A stretch of DNA of 64,000 nt from Tieghemostelium lacteum (Eukaryota; Evosea; Eumycetozoa; Dictyosteliales; Raperosteliaceae). How positions within the stretch are numbered: the first letter of the stretch is position 1; every line of letters starts with the position of its first letter. Shown in pieces: positions 1 through 11,413 of this stretch. The notes beneath the pieces were generated by a model. The model had not been told where the DNA came from, ran no database searches, and worked only from the letters and a program-made list of their open reading frames with translations. A program made the position numbers and the translations under genes. The stretch covers positions 1-64,000 of the forward strand of contig LODT01000029.1 of assembly GCA_001606155.1 (NCBI GenBank), given 5' to 3'.

Positions 1-135
<135 letters not shown>

Positions 136-205
136 TTCACCAAATATTGATGAATGTGATGTAAATTGTAAATGCGAATTAAATACTACTGATACCGAAG
201 ATGAA

Positions 206-2263
206 ATGGAAATTGGTACTGATGGTAATTCCCCATCAATATCTAGACAAAGTAGCTGTAATAGTAGTACCAATGTAGTTAGTAGTAGTCCTGAAATTAG
301 ATTACTAAGTTTAAATTCAATTCATAATCTATCAAACCAATCAACATGTTCATTTAAAAAAGTAACACCAATATTATCAAGTAGTATAGGTTCTAATAGA
401 GCTAATAAATCACCACAATCACAATCAACACAATTATTACCATCATTTAATAATATGACAATGTCAAGTACAACAACTACACCTACAACAAATATAACAA
501 ATTCAACAACATCATCATCAGCATCAGCTTCAGCACTATCACCACCAAAAAAAAATATGATTTCACCTAATCAGGTGAGTGGTAGCCTATCATTGTCATC
601 ACCATCTGTAATTAATAGTTATACTAGTATAAACTTATCAAGTTATGAAGAATCACCTAATACACCAGTTAGTTCACCACCAATAAGTACAAATTCAACA
701 CCTACAAGCTCAACAACAGATGTGAACCCAATGTTACTATTATCATTGTCACCACCTGTTACTAATGGTTTTGGTTCATATAAACCTACAAGAGCAATTG
801 CAGGTTCAAAAGATTTACCAGAGAGATCATCTATACTCATTGGTGAATCTATAGACGGAAAAGGTTCAGCTGGAATATGTTCTCTCTATGGATGGGATTG
901 GGAGAATAAGATAAGGTCAGGTGAACCATTTGCCGATAGTTTTTGTTTAAATTTAAATCCTCATCCTTATATAAAAGCGGCATTGACTATTGCTGATGGT
1001 AGTGGCCATGGTGAAGAACCACAGAAGGCATCTAGACTTGCAGTATTAGGTGCTAATGAATATTTTGATAATCTAATGTGTAGAGAGATTGAAACTACCA
1101 ATGAACTATTGACTCTGGTAGGAAATTCAATTCTTCAAGCTCACAAGAGAATTGTAGATAATGAATATTATACATCACAGGAAATTCATATTGAACCAAA
1201 AGGTGCAACCACATTTTGTATAGGTACTCTTTGTAAATTTAAAGATAATAATAATATCAGCACAGGAAAAAATTCACCAAATTCATCATTATTGAATATA
1301 AATAATAATTCTTCTTCTTCTTCTTTTGCTTCCTCTACTTCTTCTAATACATCATCTACATCATCTTCACCTTGTATTGTATCATCACCAGATTTAATGG
1401 CTAGATCAGATAGTATATCTAGATCATCAACACCAATATCTATAGTATCACCAAATGGACAATATTCACCCAGTAGTGGTAGTAGTAATACACCTCCAAA
1501 GTTATTTAGTGATAGTATGGATGGTGATGGAGTACCATCAACACCAAAAGAACAATGGATATTTTTAACGGGATCTGTTGGTGACAGTAAAGCATTTAGA
1601 TGGTGTTGTACCAGTGGTAATGTAACAGAGATTACCAATACCAATTCAAAATCTAGAAATTTTAATGATGCTGGTGGACAATTGGGTTGGATGAATGGTG
1701 GTGAGGATAAGTTTTGGCCAATAGAAGCTGTAGACTATCCAAAGAACCCAAGAGACGATATCAAAGAACTATTGATTCTATCAAGAAATCAAAAGTCCCA
1801 ACCACATTTAAAGAATCTTCATTTTGCATTGGCATTAGTGAATCCAGGTGACAGAGTGTTTATAACTAGCGATGGAATTAGTGATAACTTTTTGAATGAT
1901 AATCAAATATCTCAGAGAAGAACTCATAGAGATGAAATTGAATATAATATGACAAAGTTTCTAAAATCTCAACCTCAAGAGGCATTGGCTAGTTGTGATT
2001 CTATGGTACAGGCAATTGTAACTTATTGTATAGAGAATACTCAACAATTTAGATCCGTTCAAGAGGAAATGTCAAAATGTCTATTAAGAATGAAAGAAAT
2101 TGAAAAGTTAGGTCAAGAAGATATCTCAAAACCTGATAGTCAATATCAACAATTTCGTAAGCTCTATTCTAAACTCTCAAATAATACAAGATCTCTTAAA
2201 AATGGTAAACCTGATCACGCATCTATAGTAATGTATGAAGTACCCCCACTAGATAACAAATAA
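206..2263 (+). CDS. PP2C-like (PPM-type) protein phosphatase domain protein
   Basis: This is a 685-residue protein predicted to dephosphorylate Ser/Thr proteins in a metal-dependent way. The first 190 residues are Ser/Thr/Asn-rich low complexity. The PPM domain follows and is split by a second Ser-rich insert at about residues 345-440. Seen motifs are IADGSGHG (about 262-269), which stands in for the usual metal-binding DGHGG, GSVGDSKAF (about 456), which matches GDSR, and ITSDGISD (about 553-560), which matches the metal-binding SDGLxD motif. The spacing suggests a divergent PP2C that may or may not keep full activity. The start is uncertain: the frame stays open upstream through an AAT tract to about position 44 without an ATG, so the true N-terminus could lie in an upstream exon. 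Short upstream ATG-stop pairs at about 150-180 would disfavour simple scanning to 206. Confidence 0.8.
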   Translation: MEIGTDGNSPSISRQSSCNSSTNVVSSSPEIRLLSLNSIHNLSNQSTCSFKKVTPILSSSIGSNRANKSPQSQSTQLLPSFNNMTMSSTTTTPTTNITNSTTSSSASASALSPPKKNMISPNQVSGSLSLSSPSVINSYTSINLSSYEESPNTPVSSPPISTNSTPTSSTTDVNPMLLLSLSPPVTNGFGSYKPTRAIAGSKDLPERSSILIGESIDGKGSAGICSLYGWDWENKIRSGEPFADSFCLNLNPHPYIKAALTIADGSGHGEEPQKASRLAVLGANEYFDNLMCREIETTNELLTLVGNSILQAHKRIVDNEYYTSQEIHIEPKGATTFCIGTLCKFKDNNNISTGKNSPNSSLLNINNNSSSSSFASSTSSNTSSTSSSPCIVSSPDLMARSDSISRSSTPISIVSPNGQYSPSSGSSNTPPKLFSDSMDGDGVPSTPKEQWIFLTGSVGDSKAFRWCCTSGNVTEITNTNSKSRNFNDAGGQLGWMNGGEDKFWPIEAVDYPKNPRDDIKELLILSRNQKSQPHLKNLHFALALVNPGDRVFITSDGISDNFLNDNQISQRRTHRDEIEYNMTKFLKSQPQEALASCDSMVQAIVTYCIENTQQFRSVQEEMSKCLLRMKEIEKLGQEDISKPDSQYQQFRKLYSKLSNNTRSLKNGKPDHASIVMYEVPPLDNK

Positions 2264-2431
2264 ATAGGTTATTCTATAGAAAATATATAATACACAATTT
2301 CATGTTTTTTTTTCAAACAATTCTTTTTAATTTTAGTTTTTTATTTACAATGATAATAAGTTATATATTTTTAAATATTTAAAACAATTTATAAAGATCG
2401 ATAATAATAGTAATTATAGGAATAAGGATAA

Positions 2432-3480
2432 TTAATTGGCGGGTAAGATTGAGGATTTTGGACAATATTTATCAACTAGATAGTTCATAATATTGTGTTG
2501 TGAGATGACACCATTACATTTTGATTGATTGTCAGTAATCCAAAGTCTGTGAACTTTGTTTTGTTGCAGATCTGTAATTACATCTTTAAGTGATGTACCT
2601 TTAGCACATGTAAATGTTCTCTTTTTTGAATTGATATTCCAGAACTCATAAGCAGGTTTACCTAGAACTTTAAGAGATTGTTTATCAAGACCTCTTAGAT
2701 CAGTTATTGAAAGATTACCTATAATCTCATCTCTTTCATTTACCAAAGCAATACAAGGTAATCTATTCAAAATCATCAAATAGTATGCATGTATAGCTGG
2801 TAATTGATAACCCATTTTAATTACATTCTTATTGATTATACCCAATGTACAAATTTCAATATCTAAATCTGATCCAATTTCACTAATATTGTCAATGAAG
2901 AATTTAAATAGATCTGATTGTGATATCAATCCTTTCATCTTTGCATTTTCATCATAAACCAATACTCTATGTATTCCATTTGCAAATACATCTTCTATCA
3001 ATTGATACAATGTACCATTCTCATCAACTGGTACATATTCATCACTTCTTGATTTATCTATTACCAAATATATTAATATTTATTAAAAAACATTTAATTA
3101 AAGTATAAACTAAAATACATACTAATAAGTGTTTCAACTTTTATACCATCGAATTCCGAATCATGTACATTTAATTTTCTCCATTCTACCCAAGATTGAT
3201 CAGGATTTTCTCTAGTTTTTTCTTCATAGAGTTTTGTAAAATGTGTAATTACAGTAGCTAGAACATCATTCATGTCAATGAAACCTATACATTCATCACC
3301 AGTCTTCTCCATCACTGGTAACGAAAGTATCTTGTTTTTGGAAAATAATTCAATTGCTTCATCAATTGTCTGCCCTTCTTTAATTGTAATTAAATTCATT
3401 TCCTCTCTTTTATTTACCCAATACTCTCCTGGAGAATTGATCATATCCTTAATTAAGGTTTTATGTAAAAAATTGTACAT
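2432..3480 (-). CDS. CBS-domain protein, AMPK-gamma/Snf4-like (2 exons)
   Basis: Exons are 3480-3123 and 3057-2432, joined across a 65-bp GTATGT...TAG intron in phase 1, giving 327 residues. The protein consists almost entirely of four CBS motifs, i.e. two Bateman modules, with no catalytic domain. Typical CBS strings are seen, such as ILSLPVME, VLVYDENAKMKGLIS, LPCIALVNERDEIIG and HRLWITDNQSKCNGVIS. Such proteins bind adenine nucleotides and act as energy-sensing regulatory subunits; the four-CBS layout and length match the gamma subunit of AMPK/Snf1. I cannot show which kinase it partners, and a stand-alone CBS regulator is the alternative. The 5' end faces the EamA transporter across a divergent 653-bp spacer, while its 3' end converges on the phosphatase gene 170 bp away. 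Confidence 0.82.
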
Positions 3481-4133
3481 TATTAGTATTGGTATCTGTA
3501 GTTATTTAATATATATAAATATTCAAAACAATATAATTAAAATTTGGAAAAAAATTAAAAGCTCTAAGAGGTGGACCATTCTGATAAAGGCTTATTTTCA
3601 AACGTCAAATTTCTTCTAACAATATCCATTTTTAGAAATATTTTTAAATTTTATTTTTTTTTTAAAAATCTCTAAAATATATTCAATAAAACAGAAATGA
3701 TAAAATAACTAAAACATTTAAAGTCTAAAATTAAATAAAATTATTTATTTTTTGATTTGAACAGTATTTATTTAAAAAATTGAGTCCGAATTAAAAAAAC
3801 CTTCGGTTCAAAATTGAGTCCCATTCGACATAAAGGAATAAAATTATAATTCTAACCACCACACTTTCCCTTCCCACCACCCCAAAAAATCACTCTTTTT
3901 TTTTTTTTACACCGTGTTATTTGACATTTTACATTTGTGAAACTATTTATTTATTTATTTCATTGATTAAACATTAAACACTCACTTTACCAGGTTGACA
4001 AGTGAGTTTGTGTGTTTTGACATATATTATTTATAAATATATTTTTAGTTTTTTACTTTATTTATATCTAAAGACAAAAGAGAATACAAGAAGAGAACAA
4101 AGCATTAGTGTATAATAATACTAAATAATAATA
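3481..4133. promoter_or_regulatory. Divergent intergenic region between the CBS gene and the EamA transporter
   Basis: No ORF or RNA gene is visible. The sequence is AT-rich with a C-rich patch of CCACC/CCCTTCCC repeats at about 3856-3895, followed by a T11 run. It must hold both promoters; no specific element can be named. Confidence 0.5.
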
Positions 4134-6122
4134 ATGGATAAATATGAAACTCTAATAGATGAAGATGAGCAAGATAATCAAACAACAAAAGAGCAATTAT
4201 CAAATTCAATAGATATTGAAAATAAATTAACAATATCAAATGAAACACAACACCATTCAAATTCTAGTATAAACACATCAACATCTAATGTACTACCGTT
4301 ACATAAAAATTCATTATTAGATAGTTCACATTCACCTTCTATACACCACAATCCATTTCATATTGATAATAATAATAATAACAATGTATCACCGCTATCA
4401 ACATCAACTACATCAACATTAAGAGAATCAATTGCCTTACAATTAAAGCAAACACTTTCACCATTAAAATCACCACTATCAACATTTAATCAATCAACTA
4501 GTTCTTTTCTAAGGAATAGTACTGCACGTTTTAAGTCTAGTACCGATAGTGCTTTTATGCAGTCACTTAGATCAAGTACTAGTAGATTTTTAATTGGTGC
4601 TGATATTACTGCTACAAATACCACAGATGAACAAGAACAGATGGAAGAAGGTGATGTAAATCATTTAGAATCTATTCATGGTGAAACTCCAATTTCAGTA
4701 ACACCTGGTCATTCTCATCACAGTCCAATAAATGAATCACAAACCATAAGTGGTAGAGCATCTCTATTGCTTTCAAGTATAGGTTTTGATATTCTCAATC
4801 AATCATTTGGTGAAACTGGTGCACTTTTAACCTTTTCATCAGATAATCATCATCCACTAACCACTTCCTCAACAATGAATAATAATAATTTGACATCATC
4901 TCAAATGGGATACAGTCATAGACGTACCAATATACCACATAATGATAAAGTTAGTCTACTTAATTCATCAACTACCTCAAGTGTAATATCAAAGAGTTCA
5001 AATAACTACTATAAAATACGTTCTTCAAGTGCTGCAACACATCAACAACCACCATTAGATCATTTTATAAAATCATCAACAGCTGATGGTGCATCTATAC
5101 TCACTACTTCACCAACTCTCACTGAAAAGGAAGAATTTGGATCATTAGATGAAATTGAATTGGATAATATGGATACCAATGACGCACAACCAGATCTATC
5201 CAATATGACTGTACCTCAAAAGATTAAACACTTTGTCTATGAAAAAAGAGGTTTAATGTTCATGGTATTCAGTTCCTTTTTATTCTCAATTATGGCACTT
5301 TTGGTAAAAGTACTCTCTAAGGAACTGAGTTCTCTAGAAATTGGTTTCTTGCGTTCTTTTTATGGTTTCTTTGCATGTCTCATCATTTTGAGAATACTAA
5401 ATATAAATCCTCTTGGTGATAAACAGTATAGACATTTATTGTTTATACGTGGTCTTTCTGGAACATTTTCATTGATTGCCTATTTCCTAACTCTGACAGT
5501 CTTACAATTATCAGAGGCTGTTATTATTAGTTTTACCTCACCTGTAATTACAGCAGCACTAGCTGCAATAGTTCTCAAAGAGAAATGGGGTAAATTTGAA
5601 GCACTTTGTGCATGCCTGTCACTTGTTGGTGTGGTCATTGTTGCTAAACCTGCATTCCTATTCCACAGTGCCGCTGCTGCAGGCTCTGATTTACCTGGTA
5701 CTAAAAAATTGATATTCTATCTCATTGGTTTATCAGGTGCTTGTTTTACTGCTATTTCTTATATAACAGTTCGTAAAGTTGGTCCTGGTACTAATCCATT
5801 TATATTGGTTTGTTATTTTAGTGCTGTAGGTTCGATAGTTCATTTCCCAGCCATCTTCATTTTCCAAAAGTTTGTATGGCCATCTTGGGGTGCTTGGGGA
5901 ATTATTACTCTTATGGGTATCATTGCTGTAATTGCACAGGCATCTGTAAATAGAGGTTTACAATTGGAAAAAGCTTCTAAAGCTGCTGCAATGAATTATA
6001 TTCAAATTGTATTCACCCTCATTTGGGAGTTAATTTTCCTACATGAAAGTGTAGATCTTATAACCCTTGGTGGAACTGCACTAATTTTAAGTTGTTCTGT
6101 AATTAATGCTTTAAAGAAATAA
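4134..6122 (+). CDS. EamA/DMT-family membrane transporter, SLC35G1-like
   Basis: This is a single-exon 662-residue protein. Residues 1 to about 365 are a hydrophilic Ser/Thr/Asn-rich cytoplasmic-type extension. The remaining 300 residues hold ten hydrophobic segments arranged as two EamA halves, starting at about residue 372. The string FTSPVITAALAAIVLKEKW is the typical end of the first EamA unit, and NYIQIVFTLIWELIFLHE is its counterpart in the second half. The family is the drug/metabolite transporter superfamily, and the closest named type I recognise is SLC35G1/TMEM20, a Golgi/ER or plasma-membrane carrier of uncertain substrate. The long N-terminal tail is unusual for the family, whose members are usually about 350 residues, but such tails are common in amoebal proteins. 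The ATG follows an AATAATA context typical of these genes. Confidence 0.88.
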   Translation: MDKYETLIDEDEQDNQTTKEQLSNSIDIENKLTISNETQHHSNSSINTSTSNVLPLHKNSLLDSSHSPSIHHNPFHIDNNNNNNVSPLSTSTTSTLRESIALQLKQTLSPLKSPLSTFNQSTSSFLRNSTARFKSSTDSAFMQSLRSSTSRFLIGADITATNTTDEQEQMEEGDVNHLESIHGETPISVTPGHSHHSPINESQTISGRASLLLSSIGFDILNQSFGETGALLTFSSDNHHPLTTSSTMNNNNLTSSQMGYSHRRTNIPHNDKVSLLNSSTTSSVISKSSNNYYKIRSSSAATHQQPPLDHFIKSSTADGASILTTSPTLTEKEEFGSLDEIELDNMDTNDAQPDLSNMTVPQKIKHFVYEKRGLMFMVFSSFLFSIMALLVKVLSKELSSLEIGFLRSFYGFFACLIILRILNINPLGDKQYRHLLFIRGLSGTFSLIAYFLTLTVLQLSEAVIISFTSPVITAALAAIVLKEKWGKFEALCACLSLVGVVIVAKPAFLFHSAAAAGSDLPGTKKLIFYLIGLSGACFTAISYITVRKVGPGTNPFILVCYFSAVGSIVHFPAIFIFQKFVWPSWGAWGIITLMGIIAVIAQASVNRGLQLEKASKAAAMNYIQIVFTLIWELIFLHESVDLITLGGTALILSCSVINALKK

Positions 6123-6229
6123 ATTTGTTTAAACTATACTCCCTCCCACTCCCAAAAAAAAAACAATATCATTGGATATATTTATGTACAATAGTAGTAA
6201 TCAATTAACACAAACAAGAATTTATTTTT

Positions 6230-7110
6230 TTATTGTTGAGGAACAATTGGAATTTGGTTTAGAGTTGTTGATGGTGGAGGAAGTGGATCATTAATATTAA
6301 GATTACCCATACTTAGATTATCTAAAGCCAATCTATTGATTAGAGTTTCTTTAAATACTTGATCACCAAATTCTAAATTGAATCTTTCAATATAGGTTTT
6401 ACCTTCTGTAAAGAATTTAGCTATTTGGTCTCTTAATTGATTAGCATAGAATACAACTTCTTGAGATTTTAACTCCAACATTTTCAATTGATTGTTGTAA
6501 TTTATAATTGCTTCATCATAAATAATCTTTAGTTTATTATACTCTTCTTGATACTATTTTATACCCAAAATATTAATAATATATTTTTATAAAAAATAAA
6601 GTAATAACATACAGTTGTTAATTTTTCAGGTTTTGGATGTGATTTTTTAGAGTATTTCGATAATTTATAATTAAATCTATCAGCTCTAAGTCTAGCAGTT
6701 TCTAATTCTTCTTGAGTTTTTCTTAGATTAGCAATATCATAGGTTTTCATACGTTGTGAAAAATCAGCAAGACCAACTCTACAATTTTGAATGATAACGG
6801 TGAGTAATTGTTGGAGATTTTTTTGTAATTCAGCAATTCTATCCATTCTTGTTGGATCAGTGTATTGGTTATGTGCATATAATGCAATGGCATTACCCAA
6901 TTGATCCCATTGAGTTTGGAAATTTTGCAAAAAGTTTGCCCAGTAGTCTGAATAGGCTGCCAAATTATAATAGTCATTTCTAATTTGGTGTCCAATGTCA
7001 ACTAATTCCTTTTCATTGGCATTCATAATGGTTGGATCATTTTTTCTTAATCCAACAGCTTCTTTAACTTGTCTAGATGTTTTTTCTAATTTTTCTTTTA
7101 AGAAATCCAT
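6230..7110 (-). CDS. BAR-domain protein (2 exons)
   Basis: Exons 7110-6613 and 6553-6230 join in phase 0 across a 59-bp GTATGT...TAG intron, giving 273 residues. The whole protein looks like a classical BAR coiled-coil: long amphipathic helices rich in Lys, Glu, Gln and Leu, with an N-terminal amphipathic start (MDFLKEKLEKTSRQVKEAVG) and the helix TYDIANLRKTQEELETARLR in the middle. A short Pro-rich tail (PLPPPSTT) follows. BAR proteins dimerise into curved membrane-binding modules acting in endocytosis and vesicle traffic. No SH3, PH or GAP domain is attached. It is the first of three consecutive BAR-type genes here and is divergent from the BAR/RGS gene. Confidence 0.82.
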
Positions 7111-7686
7111 AGTTTATCTTTTGAACTAAATAATAATATTCAAATGAATATCCATTTTGTTTTTTTTTTCTATTTTACTAAGATTACCTAGATCTAATTA
7201 TCTTAAAAAAACTATAGTTTTAATTATTTTTTAAATAAAAAAATTTTAAAGTTTTCTAAATATAGAAATTTGTGTAAATTAAGTTAAATAAATTTGAACT
7301 AAAATTGTAATAGGCACCTTGAATGTATGTGATCTGTATTATTTTAATGTAATTTTTAAACATTCATATTATTATTTTAAATGAAAATTTTATACTTAAA
7401 AGTTTTTTCTTTAAATTTAAGTAAAACTGAGAATATAATTTAAATGATAAGATTACAATTTTAAATTTTAAAAATTGGATCAATTTGATTTTTCTTTGGA
7501 AGTGGAAAACACTAAATGATATCATATTTGCAAAAATAAAAATCTAATATCCTTGTTTCAAAGGGAGTGAGATTTTTATTTTTTTTATTTTTTTTTTAAA
7601 ATTTTAGATTATCGATAGTGACTAGCCTTTAATAAAAATACTTTATCTGTTTTAATTTTTATTATAACTTTTAAAAACAGATTAAA
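7111..7686. promoter_or_regulatory. Divergent intergenic region between two BAR genes
   Basis: This stretch of about 575 bp is almost pure A/T with no coding potential. It separates the starts of the BAR-only gene (minus) and the BAR/RGS gene (plus), so both promoters should lie here. No recognisable element was seen. Confidence 0.45.
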
Positions 7687-10600
7687 ATGGGATTTGTAGT
7701 AAGTTATCATTCTAAAAATAAATTTGATAAAGATTGTGGTGTGGGAATTTAAAAAAAAAAATCATAGTCATAACAAAGATTGAACTGAGATCTCATATTA
7801 ATTTGAAATTTCCAATCTAAAGATTTTAGGTGATAATATTGAAATTGACCCAGTTTCACTTAAAAAGTATAATCAAAATATTCATAGTTTACACTCACTA
7901 TGTATTTCATTAAATAATGTTATGGAAGATTCGAGACATTATGTCTCCCAGGTTGAAGGTAACCATCCCACATATATAGGATATTTTTAGAAAATAATAA
8001 TAACATTTTAAATATATAGCATTTATGGCATCATCATTTACACTCTCAAATGATTTACATAAAATTGGATTACAGTTCAATGATATTGGTAGTATATCAT
8101 CTTCCATTTCACAATTGAATAGAGAAATTAATCAACTATTACCTCAAAGTTTAGTATGTATAATCTATACAGAATACCTAAACAATAGTATTAATCAAAG
8201 AATAATGTTTATTCATTTTTTTAGAGGGATTGTAAAATTATTTTAGATTTTTCTACAGAGAACCAGGTATTTTTTGATCACACTGAGACTTTTAAAACTA
8301 TTAAACAAGAGATTGATAGATATCTATTGGATTCAATTCAATATCGTAGAGATTTAAAAGGTTATTTATCAAAATACCATAAAGCACCAACAGAAAGTCT
8401 TTCTGAAAAGATATGCCTAAGTATGGCAAAACTAAATCTTTCTATTAATCTCTATGAAAAATATCTAAATCTATTGGAAAATGAATTATCTGAATTCTGT
8501 GGTACCAGACATAAATATTTATTAGATTTATCAAAAAATGTATGTTAATATATCCTCTTCCCTCTATCATCTTCTACTTCTTCATTTTTCTTCTTCTTCC
8601 TCTTACTACTACTTTAGAGTCACCTATTAATATATTTTTTCAAAATAGATTTATAATTTACATCACTTGGTACATTTTGGTAGAAATCTAACTGAAGATT
8701 CATTAAATAATATTAATAGTATTAAACAACTATCAACCAAAACAGTAACACATTCTATACCACTAAAACAAAAAGTACCACCATCAACACTAAAAGAGAT
8801 TGTTGATAATCCAATATTCTTAAAATCACTTAGAATATTCTCTGAAAAACAACATTGTCTTGAAAATCTTTTGTTTTGGTTAGATGCTATTGCACTAAAA
8901 GATCTGGAAGCATCTTCATTTCCAAAAGATCGTTTAAGATCATTATTTGTTAATATGTGTAATATTTATGTTGAACCTGATTGTCCATTTGAAATTAATA
9001 TTGATTCAGAGTAAGTATACCTTTTTTTTTCTAATTATAATAATTTATAAATATATTAATATATTTTTTAAAAATAAGATCAAAATTAGCAATAGATAGA
9101 AGAAAAAGTAATTTAGAATCTAATGATGCATTTTATCCAGCATTTTCACAAGCAGTTGATAGTATCTATTCACTATTGAATTTTTCAATGTTACCATTAT
9201 TTTTCAAGAGTCCAATTTATAATGCAGCACTGATGATGAGTAGATCTTACAGTGAAGAGTCATTGGATAACAAAGGTATATCACATGTATTGTGTTCATT
9301 AGATAGTATAATTCGAAATCCAGTATCACTGGAATATTTTTTATTATTTATTAGATCTCAAACACCATCTGCAAGCAGTAGTGTATCACCATCACCATCA
9401 TTTGGTAATAATTTATCAGCACAACAAGGTCATTTATTACCACCATTGGCATTACCATTCACACCAAGATTACAACCATTGTTACCTACTTTCTCACCAA
9501 ACCTTGTTACAAGTCAAGATATTGAAAATATGCTGTACTTTTATTTAGATATCAACAAATTTAAAGATATCAATAACGATGATGAATTGGAAAACTTTGC
9601 ATTAGAGCTATTTGAAACCTATTTGAAACCAACTTCTGAAAAGAGAATTGTACCAATAAGCAGTAGTACCATTGCTGAGTTAATCAATGGAAAGAATATC
9701 ACCAGAGATCTATTTTCTGGTGTCAGTCAAGATATCATTTTACACATTGCCAATGTCTATTTTCCAAGTTTTTTAACATCTCAAATTTGTAAGGACATGT
9801 TGGCTAGAGAAGAAAAAATGAAAAGATATCAAGAAAAAGAAGATAAAAAGAAATTGGAATCAAAAATTGAATTACAATTTGAGTTAATAAGTAAAGAAAA
9901 ACTTAGAACTGTAATTCCAAATAAAGTTAAATCTTTATTAACTTCATTTGTTAATATAATAAGTACCAATAGTAATCCAACATCAAATAATAATAATAAT
10001 AATAATAATCCAACATCACCAACTGCAAATACAACACCAAGTAATATGTTTATTCAATATCAACCACCAAATAGAACACCATCACCACCAGGATTCTCAA
10101 CAAATGTTGTACATTTGGAAGAGAATAATAGTAATAGTAGTTTTAATAACAATCCAAAGAATAATTTTATAAATGCAAATAATAGAAATAAGCAACCTCA
10201 GATATCTTCCAGTTTAAGTACTGGTAATATAAGTCAGATAGCAAATTCTTCTTCTGGTGGAAGTAGCAGTACTACTAGTAGTCCAGGCAGTAGTTCTGGT
10301 TCAGTACCAACAACTCCAAGTAGTACTAACAATTTCTCAAATAGTAGTAGTAATACAACAACACCAATACTTCAATCAACACCAAGTCAAATTACATTAC
10401 CACCATTACCATCGCATTTAAGTTCATCCTCTTTAACAGCAAGTTCAGCAAATAGTGGTGGTGCATCATCATCAACAGCATTGAATAGTCAATCAGTAAA
10501 TACACCATCAGCATCATCTCAATCTACTTTACAACAATTACAACAACAACAAAGAGAAAAAGAACAATCACAAGAGAGTTTTTCAGTTTCACTATTTAAG

Positions 10601-11086
10601 GAAAATAATAATTGTGATTCACCAGAGGAATCTAGAAGTAATGATGTTTTCCTTTATATTCTAACTGATGGTACATGGTTAGATGGTTACAAGAAATTTG
10701 TACTCTCTGAGAAATCTGAAGAATTGTTACTGTGTTGGATGGAATTGGAATCATTCTTTAGATCACCACAAGTTAACAAATTACATGCATCTACAATTTA
10801 TGAAACATTCTTTAAGGAAGGATCACCATTGGAAGTCAGTATCACTGATTCCACTCTAAGAAGTCAAATGAAATTAGCATTACATCTCTCCGAATATGAA
10901 GTTTCAAAAGTTTTCAAAGTTGCTGCTGAAGAAATTATTGAAGCAATGAGAACTGATTCTTTCTCACGTTTCACAAAATCACAATTCTATAGAGATCTTT
11001 CAAAAGAACATGGTGATCCTGTAGATCCAAAAAATAGAAAAGGTTTCTTAAATAGAAAAAAGAAATTAGTTGTTTCAACTAAATAA
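7687..11086 (+). CDS. BAR-like plus triple RGS-domain protein (6 exons)
   Basis: My exon model is 7687-7698 (tentative), 7823-7958, 8020-8153, 8225-8539, 8649-9010 and 9079-11086, all in phase, giving about 988 residues. Residues 1 to about 205 are helical and resemble a BAR domain. Three RGS-type regions follow: about 245-375 (KSLRIFSEKQHCLENLLFWL is the conserved RGS N-terminal helix), about 390-560 and about 843-960 (GYKKFVLSEKSEELLLCWME). A long Asn/Ser/Pro-rich linker separates RGS2 from RGS3. RGS domains speed GTP hydrolysis on G-alpha subunits; here the BAR part could bring them to curved membrane. RGS2 is the most divergent and carries an insert. Exon 1 is only 12 bp (ATG at 7687, GTAAGT donor) and is the weakest part; exons from 8020 onward are well supported by phase and continuity. 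Confidence 0.82.
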
Positions 11087-11413
11087 TAATTATAATAATA
11101 ATCATTCTACTCATTATCCCACTCACCTCACCTTTTTTGTCAAAACAAAATTCATATAATTAATCTTCAATATCACACACTTTAAATATTTAATTAAACA
11201 ACAACAAGTGCAATAAAATAACCCTTTTTTTGAAATAAATAAACCCTAGGTTTTCTTTTTTTTTTTTATTATTAATGTTTTTGATTACTTTGATAGTTAT
11301 TATTGTGAAAAAGGAGTAGGGTAGGGAGGGGAAGGAAAGAAAATTTAGTAAAGAGACTATAGAGTAACTTACATTCTCTTTTCTAGTTTTGTTGTTTGTT
11401 TAATTTAAAATTA
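11087..11413. other. Tail-to-tail intergenic spacer
   Basis: The stretch lies between the convergent ends of the BAR/RGS and BAR/SH3 genes. It contains C-rich then T-rich runs and a G-rich patch (GGAGTAGGGTAGGGAGGGGAA, about 11310-11330). No gene is seen; it should contain both polyadenylation sites. Confidence 0.5.

Noticed and set aside
7768-7830. A tRNA-like string (GATTGAACTGAGATCTC) near the BAR/RGS start
   Set aside because: It loosely recalls an inverted B box but has no cloverleaf, no matching A box and no acceptor stem. It lies inside the proposed first intron, just upstream of the second coding exon.
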